Positions 1 to 7,599 of a stretch of 26,960 nucleotides of DNA are shown here, in pieces. The stretch is taken from contig CAYJPT010000011.1 of the NCBI GenBank assembly GCA_964372165.1, forward strand, positions 1-26,960, read 5' to 3'. This DNA comes from CAYJAD01 sp964372165 (GTDB lineage: Bacteria > Desulfobacterota > Desulfovibrionia > Desulfovibrionales > Desulfovibrionaceae). The notes beneath the pieces are model-generated. The model saw only the letters and a program-made list of their open reading frames with translations, did no database searches and was not told where the DNA came from. Each line of letters begins with the position of its first letter. Position 1 is the stretch's first letter. Made by a program: the position numbers and the translations under genes.

Positions 1-2015
1 CAAAATTATTTTCATTGCAAACAGAGTATACGCCAACTGGCGACCAGCCACAAGCTATAAACCAACTTGTGGACAATATATTTCTTGGTGTCAAAGACCA
101 AATTCTGTTAGGTGTTACAGGCTCAGGCAAAACATTTAGTGTGGCCAATGTTATTGCCAGATGTGAAAGGCCAGCCTTGGTGCTTGCTCCAAACAAAACT
201 TTAGCCGCACAACTTTATAATGAATTTAAGGCGCTTTTTCCGCACAATGCAGTAGAGTATTTTGTAAGCTATTATGATTATTATCAGCCAGAGGCTTACG
301 TTCCATCATCGGACACCTACATAGAAAAAGATTCTTCTATCAATGATAATATTGATAAATTACGCCATGCTGCAACGCATGCACTACTTACAAGGCGAGA
401 TGTAATTATTGTATCGTCCGTATCATGCATTTATGGACTTGGTTCTCCGGAATATTATGCCAAGATGGTCATACCGGTAGAAATAGGGCAACATATTGCT
501 ATGGATTCATTAATTGGACTATTGGTTGAGGTACAATATGAACGCAATGATTATGACTTTCACCGCGGGACTTTTAGAGTACGTGGAGATGTGCTTGAAA
601 TTATTCCGGCTTATCATCATGAAATGGCTTTGCGTATTGAATTTTTTGGGGACGACATTGAAAATATAAATGAAATTGATCCGCTAACTGGTGATATTTT
701 AGCACCAATTCCAAAAACAATTATCTATCCGGCCAGTCACTATGTGTCGGCAAGGGACAATATAAAACGTGCCATGGATGATATACGCATTGAATTGCAA
801 GAGCGTCTAATTTATTTTAAATCCAAAAATATGTTAGTTGAAGCCCAGCGTTTAGAACAACGCACGCAATTAGATTTAGAAATGCTTGAAGAACTAGGTT
901 ATTGCAATGGTGTTGAAAATTACAGCCGCCACTTAGATGGACGCAAAGAAGGTGAGCCACCTTTTTGCCTACTTAACTATTTTCCGGATGATTTTCTTTT
1001 CTTTGTAGATGAATCGCACATCTCCATACCACAAGTAGGCGGTATGTATAAAGGTGACCGCTCACGCAAACAAACCTTGGTTGATTTTGGCTTTCGCCTA
1101 CCTTCAGCCCTTGATAACCGCCCCTTGCAATTTGATGAATTTCAAAATTTTATCGGTCAAACGGTTTATGTTTCAGCAACTCCAGGTAAATTTGAAATAC
1201 AACAATCGCAAGGTATTGTAACCGAACAAATTATACGCCCTACTGGTCTACTTGACCCCATGGTAGAAGTGCGCCCAACTAAAGGTCAAATGGAAGATTT
1301 ACTTGGTGAATGCAAAAAACGTGTGGCCCTCAAAGAGCGTGTGCTTGTTACAACTCTTACCAAACGTATGGCTGAAGATTTAACAGAATATTGTAATAAA
1401 ATGGGTGTAGTAACACGCTACCTGCATTCAGATATTGACACACTTGAACGCATGGCCATTTTGCATGATTTACGTGCAGGTGATTTTGATGTTTTGGTTG
1501 GCATTAACCTCTTGCGTGAAGGATTAGATTTACCAGAAGTTTCTCTTGTGGCTATATTAGATGCCGATAAAGAAGGTTTTTTACGTTCTGAAGGTTCACT
1601 TATTCAGACCTTTGGGCGTGCAGCTCGCAATGTTAGCGGACAGGTACTACTTTATGCAGATAAAATTACAGCCTCCATGCAAGCAGCTATGCATGAAACA
1701 AGCCGCCGCCGTGCTTTACAAGAGCATTGGAATACAGAAAATAATGTTACACCAAAAACCATACGCAAAGCATTAGAGACAAACTTTAAAGACTTATATC
1801 AAGAATCTGCAAACAGCGGTAAACGAGGACGCAAGGGAGTGGCACAAACCCTACCTGATATTCCACTCTCAGGAGAAGAAATGGGGCGTCAAATACAACA
1901 ATGGGAGAAAGAAATGCGTGATGCAGCACGCGAACTAGAGTTTGAACGTGCGGCAGTATTACGTGATAAAATTAGAACAATGCGTGAAAAATTAATAAGT
2001 GGTGTTGACCTTTAG
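1..2015 (+). CDS. uvrB: UvrABC system protein B, 5' end outside window
   Basis: UvrB is the damage-verifying helicase-like subunit of nucleotide excision repair; it receives DNA from UvrA and recruits UvrC. The reading frame is already open at base 3 and encodes KLFSLQTEYTPTGDQPQA, the usual UvrB start region, so the true start codon lies upstream and the TTG at 15 is not the start. Visible landmarks are the Walker A motif GVTGSGKT, the beta-hairpin region YYDYYQPEAYVPSSDTYIEK, the helicase motif GINLLREGLDLPEVS, the arginine-finger region QTFGRAARN, and a C-terminal UVR domain (LEFERAAVLRDKI) that contacts UvrC. About 670 residues is normal for the family. rnhB follows after 20 bases on the same strand. 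Identity is certain; only the N-terminus is missing. Confidence 0.98.
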   Translation, partial: KLFSLQTEYTPTGDQPQAINQLVDNIFLGVKDQILLGVTGSGKTFSVANVIARCERPALVLAPNKTLAAQLYNEFKALFPHNAVEYFVSYYDYYQPEAYVPSSDTYIEKDSSINDNIDKLRHAATHALLTRRDVIIVSSVSCIYGLGSPEYYAKMVIPVEIGQHIAMDSLIGLLVEVQYERNDYDFHRGTFRVRGDVLEIIPAYHHEMALRIEFFGDDIENINEIDPLTGDILAPIPKTIIYPASHYVSARDNIKRAMDDIRIELQERLIYFKSKNMLVEAQRLEQRTQLDLEMLEELGYCNGVENYSRHLDGRKEGEPPFCLLNYFPDDFLFFVDESHISIPQVGGMYKGDRSRKQTLVDFGFRLPSALDNRPLQFDEFQNFIGQTVYVSATPGKFEIQQSQGIVTEQIIRPTGLLDPMVEVRPTKGQMEDLLGECKKRVALKERVLVTTLTKRMAEDLTEYCNKMGVVTRYLHSDIDTLERMAILHDLRAGDFDVLVGINLLREGLDLPEVSLVAILDADKEGFLRSEGSLIQTFGRAARNVSGQVLLYADKITASMQAAMHETSRRRALQEHWNTENNVTPKTIRKALETNFKDLYQESANSGKRGRKGVAQTLPDIPLSGEEMGRQIQQWEKEMRDAARELEFERAAVLRDKIRTMREKLISGVDL

Positions 2016-2035
2016 GCATGCCCTAGCTATAAAAA

Positions 2036-2740
2036 ATGATGCCAAAAACAATCACTAACATAGAGACTCGCTCAAGCTTGCTTGCACCACCAAAATTTTT
2101 AATTGGTATAGATGAAGCTGGACGCGGCTGCTTAGCCGGCCCTGTAGTAGCAGCAGCAGTTATTTTACCAAAGTCATGCCATATTCGCGACCTTGACGAC
2201 TCAAAAAAACTCAATGCCGATGATAGAGAAAGCTTAGCTCTGGATATAAAAACCCATGCACATTTCGGATTAGGGCTTGTTTGGCAGAGTGAAATTGACC
2301 AAATTAATATATTGCAAGCAACATTTCATGCCATGAGTAAGGCCGTCAAAGGTCTTATTTGGCAATATCAGCGCAAGCACGGAAAATTACCCTCAAGTAT
2401 GTTGCATATTGACGGCAACAAAACCATTCCGTCTGAGATATTAAAAAATTACTTACCAATGCAAAGCGGTTTACGCCAAGAAGCTTTAATTCATGGAGAT
2501 GCCTTGGCGGCACATATTTCTGCAGCTTCTATATTAGCAAAAACGCATCGTGATAATATAATGAGTATTTTACATTCCCGTTTTCCTCAATATAACTTTG
2601 CAAAGCATAAAGGTTATGGAACTAAGGAACATCTAGAAGCCCTTGAAAGCCTCGGTCCATGCTCATTGCACCGCAAAACTTTTGCAAGGGTTTTGCCATC
2701 CAATCCTGCCACATCAAATACTCAAGGCAGCCTTTTATGA
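2036..2740 (+). CDS. rnhB: Ribonuclease HII
   Basis: This enzyme cleaves RNA in RNA-DNA hybrids and removes misincorporated ribonucleotides. The 234-residue product shows the type 2 RNase H signature: IGIDEAGRGCLAGPVVAAAV with the catalytic Asp-Glu pair, HIDGNKTIP with a third acidic residue, and HGDALAAHISAASILAKTHRD with the fourth. The glycine-arginine-glycine that reads the ribonucleotide is in DEAGRG. Two adjacent ATG codons (2036 and 2039) are possible starts; neither has a clear Shine-Dalgarno, so the first is only a choice. The stop overlaps the ATG of the next gene in an ATGA arrangement (2737-2740), which indicates translational coupling with yraN. Confidence 0.96.
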   Translation: MMPKTITNIETRSSLLAPPKFLIGIDEAGRGCLAGPVVAAAVILPKSCHIRDLDDSKKLNADDRESLALDIKTHAHFGLGLVWQSEIDQINILQATFHAMSKAVKGLIWQYQRKHGKLPSSMLHIDGNKTIPSEILKNYLPMQSGLRQEALIHGDALAAHISAASILAKTHRDNIMSILHSRFPQYNFAKHKGYGTKEHLEALESLGPCSLHRKTFARVLPSNPATSNTQGSLL

Positions 2741-3189
2741 ATTTTTTACATAAGCTCATTAAAACAAAAAACAATGATAAATTTAACATAGGTAATGCAG
2801 GAGAAGAAGCCGTAGCCAAATATGTCAAGGCACGTGGTATGCGCATATTGTACCGAAATTGGCGACATGGACGTTTTGAGCTTGATATGGTATGTAAGGA
2901 TGGAGATACAGTAGTTTTTTTAGAAGTTAAAACAAGAAAAATACAAGGAATAACCCAACCTTTAGAAGGCATAAGCCCCAAAAAAAGAATAAGCCTTACC
3001 CAAGCTGCAAGGGCCTGGCTTATGACACATGAGGCTTGGCATGAACCTTGTCGATTTGATGTAGCTGGTGTTTTATATGATGCGCAAGAGCAAAACCCAA
3101 CATTAGAAGTAAAATATTATGACAATGCCTTTGACTTTTCCCCTCACTCAACTATGGGTGGTAGCAACACCTCTTGGCAACCTTGGTGA
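2737..3189 (+). CDS. yraN: YraN family (UPF0102) endonuclease-like protein
   Basis: A 150-residue protein of the YraN/UPF0102 family, which has a Holliday-junction-resolvase-like nuclease fold of unclear cellular role. The start at 2737 is chosen because it overlaps the rnhB stop (ATGA) and because the family homology begins shortly after MNFLHKL; an earlier in-frame ATG at 2659 would lie inside rnhB. The core is visible: GNAGEEAVAKYVKARGMRIL, then NWRHGRFELDMVCKDGDTVVFLEVKTRK, which gives the E-x(n)-D-x(n)-E-V-K nuclease pattern, and KKRISLTQAARAWL. The gene overlaps rsmI by 71 bases. The rnhB-yraN-rsmI order is a common bacterial neighbourhood. Confidence 0.92.
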   Translation: MNFLHKLIKTKNNDKFNIGNAGEEAVAKYVKARGMRILYRNWRHGRFELDMVCKDGDTVVFLEVKTRKIQGITQPLEGISPKKRISLTQAARAWLMTHEAWHEPCRFDVAGVLYDAQEQNPTLEVKYYDNAFDFSPHSTMGGSNTSWQPW

Positions 3190-3976
3190 TTTTTCTCCAC
3201 GGGCTAAAGACATTTTACAAAGTGTAGACATAGTTCTTGCAGAAGATACACGCCGTGCAGGTATTTTATTTCAAAGAGCAGGACTTAAGGCTCAATCATT
3301 TTTAAGCCTACATGAACATAATGAGCAAAGTCAATGCCCCTATATTATTAAACTCCTGCAAGAAGGTAAGACAGCAGCGCTAATTTCGGATGCAGGCACG
3401 CCATTAGTTGCTGATCCAGGCTATAGATTAGTGCGCAATTGTCGTGAAATTGGGCTTAAGATTTCTGCTATTCCTGGACCATGTGCCCCCATTAACGCAC
3501 TAATGCTTGCAGGCATTGCCCCACAGCCATTCACTTTTTTTGGTTTTCTCCCTCGCAGTGCTAGTGCGCAAAAAAAGACTTTCTCACCTTTTATAAATAT
3601 ATCAAGCACTTTAGTTTTTTTTGAACGCAAAGATAGGCTACATGATACCTTAAGCCTTGCTCACAGTATTTTGGGTTCGCGCGAGCTTGCCATTGCACGT
3701 GAACTTACAAAAACATATGAAGAATGCATCATAAGCAAATTAGAAAATTATGCCCACATCCCGACAGATCTTAAAGGCGAAATTACCGTTATTATCGGCC
3801 CTCCTACAGAGCAAACTCGTACCGATGAAGCTGAAGTATTAAGTTTACTTCAAGCAGAATTGGCAAACAATGATACATGTAAAAAGCCACGTGATGTTGC
3901 AAGGTCAGTACAAGCAATGGTCACAGGCTGGACTAGCAAGGAAATTTATTTATTACTCACCAATAAAAAATTATAA
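3119..3976 (+). CDS. rsmI: 16S rRNA 2'-O-methyltransferase RsmI (C1402)
   Basis: RsmI uses S-adenosylmethionine to methylate the ribose 2'-OH of C1402 in 16S rRNA. Family motifs are plain: WVVATPLGNLGDFSPRAKDIL near the N-terminus, AEDTRRAG, SLHEHNE, the SAM-binding loop LISDAGTPLVADPGYRLV, IPGPCAPINAL, FFGFLPR and a C-terminal EITVIIGPP. The length (285 residues from the first ATG) fits the family. The start is uncertain: ATGs at 3119 and 3125 and a GTG just before VVATPLG are all in frame and all lie inside the 3' end of yraN, so the overlap is at least about 40 bases whichever is used. A structured gap follows. Confidence 0.95.
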   Translation: MTMPLTFPLTQLWVVATPLGNLGDFSPRAKDILQSVDIVLAEDTRRAGILFQRAGLKAQSFLSLHEHNEQSQCPYIIKLLQEGKTAALISDAGTPLVADPGYRLVRNCREIGLKISAIPGPCAPINALMLAGIAPQPFTFFGFLPRSASAQKKTFSPFINISSTLVFFERKDRLHDTLSLAHSILGSRELAIARELTKTYEECIISKLENYAHIPTDLKGEITVIIGPPTEQTRTDEAEVLSLLQAELANNDTCKKPRDVARSVQAMVTGWTSKEIYLLLTNKKL

Positions 3977-4321
3977 GAATATAATTGTGCAAGATTCAAA
4001 TGATTTATTTAAGAGTCCTGCACAATTACTTTTTAAGTATAATTTGATGAAAATTATAAAAAAGTTTACAAAAAATTTACAATGCAGGACTAAAAGGCTC
4101 GAAAATCAATCGCTTGCGCTGCTCTCTATATCCGTAAGGTTCGCTTTGCTCACCTAACGGCTACGGCTTCGCCGCCCTTCGGGTAGGACTCTTGATTTAT
4201 GAAACTCTATGACACAAGAGAATAGCGTGACAAAATACCTTTAACAAGATATACTACAATTGTATTGAAAAATTAAAACTAACTATGTATAAAGTATACT
4301 AAAAAGTTCTAAGGTACATAA
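3977..4321. other. Structured intergenic region, possible small mobile element
   Basis: This stretch of about 345 bases holds no convincing gene. It is full of complementary arms. AATTGTGCA (3983-3991) pairs with TGCACAATT (4019-4027). AGTCCTGCA (4014-4022) pairs with TGCAGGACT (4083-4091). AAGAGTCCT (4011-4019) can instead pair with AGGACTCTT (4185-4193). A GC-rich core has CCGTAAGG/CCTAACGG (4132-4139 and 4153-4160), then CGGC-ttc-GCCG and CCC-ttc-GGG stem-loops closed by CTA/TAG (4161-4186). The 8-base TGATTTAT occurs at both edges (4001-4008 and 4193-4200), like a target-site duplication. In related bacteria I would expect other PTS subunit genes next to EIID; none can be read here. Confidence 0.5.
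4265..4293 (+). promoter_or_regulatory. Sigma70-type promoter of the EIID-HPr-EI operon
   Basis: TTGAAA at 4265-4270 and TATAAA at 4288-4293 are separated by exactly 17 bases and lie 29 bases before the EIID start codon. This is the best promoter match in the window. Transcription would begin near 4300, leaving a short leader with the AAGG Shine-Dalgarno at 4311-4314. Confidence 0.6.
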
Positions 4322-5056
4322 ATGTTATCTGTGCGCACAAGCTTACATTGTCTTTTACGGGTATGGTTTGTGGGTGCTGCAATGACAACACAAGGTATGC
4401 AGCATCTAGGCTTGCTCTACGCTTTGGACCCAGGCTTACAAACTCTTCATAAAGATGAACAATCCTTAAGCCAAGCTCGAAAACGCTACCTTGGTCATAT
4501 TAATACGCACCCTTTTATGGCTCCGATATTAGTAGGATTGTTACTATCACTGGAAGGGCTTGTTGCTACACATAAAATGCCTGTGCAAAATATGCAAAGG
4601 CTTATTGGCACAACAATAGAAACATTTTCCGCCATTGGAGATAGCTTTTTTAGTGGCACATTGATGGTGTTTTGGACACTGGCAACCACACTTTTAATCT
4701 TACATAAGCTCATTGCAGCTGCTGTAATTTGGAGTTTTGTTTTACTTATTTCTTTATTAATTTTTCGTGCTTGGTTTTACTTTCTTGGTCTTAGGCATGG
4801 TTTAATGGTGCTTACAAAATTGCGTAGCCTAAACTTAATAAATCAAGCATATTATTTAAAAATTGCCAATGCATTACTTATTGCAGCCATCTATTGGTCC
4901 ATTTGTGCTCGCAATCCTGAAGGATTTTTTTGGATTAATTTTTTTGGTGCTATTATTTTGCTTGGTTTTGGAGCATTTTTAGTTAATAGACTTCATATCC
5001 CAAGACTTATTTTAGCAAGCTTAAGCATTTTTGCTTTGACCCTTTATTTGATTTAA
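4322..5056 (+). CDS. PTS mannose/fructose/sorbose-family EIID component
   Basis: EIID is a membrane subunit of mannose-family phosphotransferase permeases, in which EIIC and EIID together carry the sugar and EIIA/EIIB pass the phosphate. The 244-residue product has the family pattern near the N-terminus: a GMQHLGLLYALDP segment, then a conserved helix with KRYLGHINTHPFMAPILVGL, matching the usual NTHP motif. Several hydrophobic segments follow, mainly after residue 110. The ATG has AAGG seven bases upstream. HPr follows 24 bases after the stop. No EIIC, EIIA or EIIB gene lies beside it, so it is either an orphan regulatory remnant or its partners are encoded elsewhere. EIID identity is fairly secure; transport activity cannot be judged. 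Confidence 0.8.
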   Translation: MLSVRTSLHCLLRVWFVGAAMTTQGMQHLGLLYALDPGLQTLHKDEQSLSQARKRYLGHINTHPFMAPILVGLLLSLEGLVATHKMPVQNMQRLIGTTIETFSAIGDSFFSGTLMVFWTLATTLLILHKLIAAAVIWSFVLLISLLIFRAWFYFLGLRHGLMVLTKLRSLNLINQAYYLKIANALLIAAIYWSICARNPEGFFWINFFGAIILLGFGAFLVNRLHIPRLILASLSIFALTLYLI

Positions 5057-5080
5057 ACTAGCTTTTTTATGAGGTAAATT

Positions 5081-5374
5081 GTGCAAACACTTTTTGAAAA
5101 TACTGAAAAAGGCTTGCGTTTAAGTGTAAAGATCCATGACCAATTGGGCTTACATGCTAGACCTGCAGCAAAGCTTGCTCATCAATTGCAATCTTTTAAT
5201 TCAAATATATACGTATTTTGTGGAAAAAACAAAGCCGATGCCAAAAGTATGGTAGACCTACTAACCCTTGGAGCCATTGACGGCAGTGAATTATTCTTCT
5301 ATGCCATTGGTGACGATGCTCCCATATGCCTTGAGCGTATAGCAGATTTCTTTACAACAGGACTACAGGATTAA
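5081..5374 (+). CDS. ptsH: Phosphocarrier protein HPr
   Basis: HPr takes phosphate from enzyme I and passes it to EIIA proteins in the cytoplasm. The start is a GTG at 5081, supported by GAGG six bases upstream (5071-5074). The 97-residue product is slightly longer at the N-terminus than the usual 85-90. The active-site histidine is His25 in QLGLHARPAAKLA. The regulatory serine is kept as Ser56 in DAKSMVDLLTLGA, so control by an HPr kinase is possible, although no kinase gene is in the window. The gene sits between EIID and EI, with two bases between its stop and the ptsI start. Confidence 0.94.
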   Translation: MQTLFENTEKGLRLSVKIHDQLGLHARPAAKLAHQLQSFNSNIYVFCGKNKADAKSMVDLLTLGAIDGSELFFYAIGDDAPICLERIADFFTTGLQD

Positions 5375-5376
5375 TT

Positions 5377-7140
5377 ATGGCACGCACAATACTTTTTGGC
5401 ATACCGGTTGCTCCAGGTATTGCCATTGGCAAAGTTATACATACGCATTATGAACAATTAATTGAAGAAAAGTTCATTGCACCAGATCAAATTGATAGTG
5501 AAGTTCAAAAATTATACGACGCTGTGCAAGCGGTAAGTGATGATTTGCAATCTGCCAAAAATGCCGTAACCAGCACAGAACATGGCGATATTATTCAAGC
5601 TCATATTATGATAAGCCATGACCCAAGGCTACTTAGTGAAGCTGAAGAATGTATTCGTATTCAAAGGTTTTGTGCACCATGGGCCTTGCAAAAAACTCTA
5701 GATTCCATATGTGACGCATTTATTGCACTTGATGACCCATATTTACGAGATCGTGCATTAGATTTGCGGGCAGTTGGGGCACGTTTGCAATGTCATTTAG
5801 CCGGCAAAGAATACGCATCGCATATTAGTGCCAGCCCAAGTATATACATAACAGAAGATCTTTCCCCTGTGGACACCATCAACCTATCTGCAGAGCAAAC
5901 ACTTGGCCTAATTATGGCTGAAGGTGGGGCAACATCTCATACTGCTATTTTGGCACGTTCATTATATATACCAGCCATTGTAGGCGTCACCGGTATAATC
6001 GAAGCCACAAAAGAAAATGACATTGTTATTGTTGATGCAATAACAGGTTGTGTTTACATTGAGCCTGATGAACAAGAACTTGCAACCTTTTCACAAAAAC
6101 TTGTTGAATATCAAACATGGGTGCAAAATGTTAATCTCAGTGCCAATTTACCGGCTGAAACGTTGGATAGCGTATTTATTGAAGTACAGGCTAATTTAGA
6201 AAATGCAAACGAAGTCGATAGCATTACAGAATATGGTGCTAATGGTATTGGACTTTACCGTACAGAATATGCATATTTACGCAGTCGTCAATTACCGACA
6301 GAAGAACAACTTTATTCGGAATACGTAACAGCAGCACAAAAAGTTGCGCCAAATCCCATATGCTTTCGCACATTAGATGTAGGCATGGACAAAATATTAC
6401 ATTCCCAGCCATCCCTCAAAGAGCCTAACCCTGCACTTGGCTTGCGTGGCATACGCTTTTGCCTACGTTATCAAAACATTTTGCGTACTCAATTACGAGC
6501 AATTTTGCGTGCCGCACTACATGGTAAAGTTTCTATTGTTTTACCCATGATTTCCTGCCTTGAAGAAGTTCAAGCCGTAAAACGTATCATTCAAGAAGTA
6601 CGTCAAGATTTATGTATTCAAGGCGTAAAACACGCAGCATCCTTACCCATAGGCGTTATGCTTGAAGTTCCGTCAGCTATTATTGTTGCAGATATTTTAG
6701 CCAAACACTGTGACTTTTTCAGTATTGGCACAAATGACCTAACCCAATATTTACTTGCCATAGACAGAAGCAATAAACACACGGCTTATTTACATAACCC
6801 ACTTCATACAGCTTTAACACGCTCCATAAAACGTGCCATAGATTGTGCACATCGTGAAGGTATTAATGTTACGGTTTGTGGTGAAATAGTCGGAGATCCC
6901 TATTGCTTAGCTATGCTACTTGGCATGGGAGTAAAAACAATTTCTGCAGCACCAAAGTATATTCCCGGTATCAAACATCTTTTACGCCATCTCAAAGCAG
7001 AACAATGCGTAAAAATGACTGATGCTTTGCTTTTAACATCAGATGCAGAAGCTTGTACTCGTATTGTTACCAATACCCTATCTGAGGGCTTACGCGATAA
7101 TTTCCCATTTTACACAACATTAATTAATACGCGTGGATAA
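5377..7140 (+). CDS. ptsI: Phosphoenolpyruvate-protein phosphotransferase (enzyme I)
   Basis: Enzyme I autophosphorylates from phosphoenolpyruvate and charges HPr. The 587-residue product has all three parts: an N-terminal HPr-binding domain, the phosphohistidine domain with EGGATSHTAILARS (active His in TSHTA), and a C-terminal PEP-binding barrel with YRTEYAYLR, LRGIRFCLR, GTNDLTQYLLAIDR and the catalytic cysteine in VCGEIVGDP. The length is normal for the family (about 570-590). It begins two bases after the ptsH stop and is preceded by an AGGA. smpB starts three bases after its stop, so the operon probably continues. All catalytic residues look intact, so this phosphorelay should be chemically active. 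Confidence 0.97.
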   Translation: MARTILFGIPVAPGIAIGKVIHTHYEQLIEEKFIAPDQIDSEVQKLYDAVQAVSDDLQSAKNAVTSTEHGDIIQAHIMISHDPRLLSEAEECIRIQRFCAPWALQKTLDSICDAFIALDDPYLRDRALDLRAVGARLQCHLAGKEYASHISASPSIYITEDLSPVDTINLSAEQTLGLIMAEGGATSHTAILARSLYIPAIVGVTGIIEATKENDIVIVDAITGCVYIEPDEQELATFSQKLVEYQTWVQNVNLSANLPAETLDSVFIEVQANLENANEVDSITEYGANGIGLYRTEYAYLRSRQLPTEEQLYSEYVTAAQKVAPNPICFRTLDVGMDKILHSQPSLKEPNPALGLRGIRFCLRYQNILRTQLRAILRAALHGKVSIVLPMISCLEEVQAVKRIIQEVRQDLCIQGVKHAASLPIGVMLEVPSAIIVADILAKHCDFFSIGTNDLTQYLLAIDRSNKHTAYLHNPLHTALTRSIKRAIDCAHREGINVTVCGEIVGDPYCLAMLLGMGVKTISAAPKYIPGIKHLLRHLKAEQCVKMTDALLLTSDAEACTRIVTNTLSEGLRDNFPFYTTLINTRG

Positions 7141-7143
7141 TAT

Positions 7144-7599
7144 ATGAAAAAAAAATCACCCTCCTCCATTGCCCTAAACAAAAAAGCTCGTCACCTCTAT
7201 GAATTAAGTGATTTTTTAGAAGCTGGTATCAGCCTTACCGGACCTGAAGTAAAAAGTTTGCGTAGTGGCAAAGTAAACTTTATGGATAGCTATGTTGACT
7301 TTAAAGAAGGAGAAGCATTTTTGATGGGCTTGCACATTGCCCCATACGAAAATGCAGGTTACGTGGCACAAAATCCCGTGCGCAATCGAAAATTACTCTT
7401 ACATGCGCGAGAAATTAATACTTTATCTGCAAGAGTTGAACAGCAAGGGCTTACAGTTGTGCCGGTACGTTTGTATTTTAAATTTGGAAAAGTTAAAGTA
7501 GAAATTGCCGTGGGTAGAGGCAAAAAACTCCATGACCATAGGGAAACCTTAAAACGCCGTGCCGCTGAACGCGATATGGAACGAGACCTTAGCGGATAG
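7144..7599 (+). CDS. smpB: tmRNA-binding protein SmpB
   Basis: SmpB binds tmRNA and delivers it to stalled ribosomes for trans-translation. The 151-residue product carries the expected blocks: NKKARHLYEL, then EAGISLTGPEVKSLRSGKVNF, the RNA-binding strand RKLLLHAREI, VPVRLYFKFGKVKVEIAVGRGKK, and a basic C-terminal tail HDHRETLKRRAAERDMERDL that enters the decoding centre. Length and motif order are typical. It lies three bases after ptsI and its 3' end overlaps the upstream-most possible start of comEC. No tmRNA gene (ssrA) is visible in the window. Confidence 0.97.
   Translation: MKKKSPSSIALNKKARHLYELSDFLEAGISLTGPEVKSLRSGKVNFMDSYVDFKEGEAFLMGLHIAPYENAGYVAQNPVRNRKLLLHAREINTLSARVEQQGLTVVPVRLYFKFGKVKVEIAVGRGKKLHDHRETLKRRAAERDMERDLSG

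Noticed and set aside
3870..4157. 95-codon frame running from rsmI into the structured gap
   Set aside because: Most of it is rsmI read in another frame and the rest is hairpin sequence.
4103..4198. Possible tRNA in the three-stem GC-rich fold
   Set aside because: No anticodon arm of 5 bp, no T-loop consensus and no CCA-type acceptor stem can be drawn.
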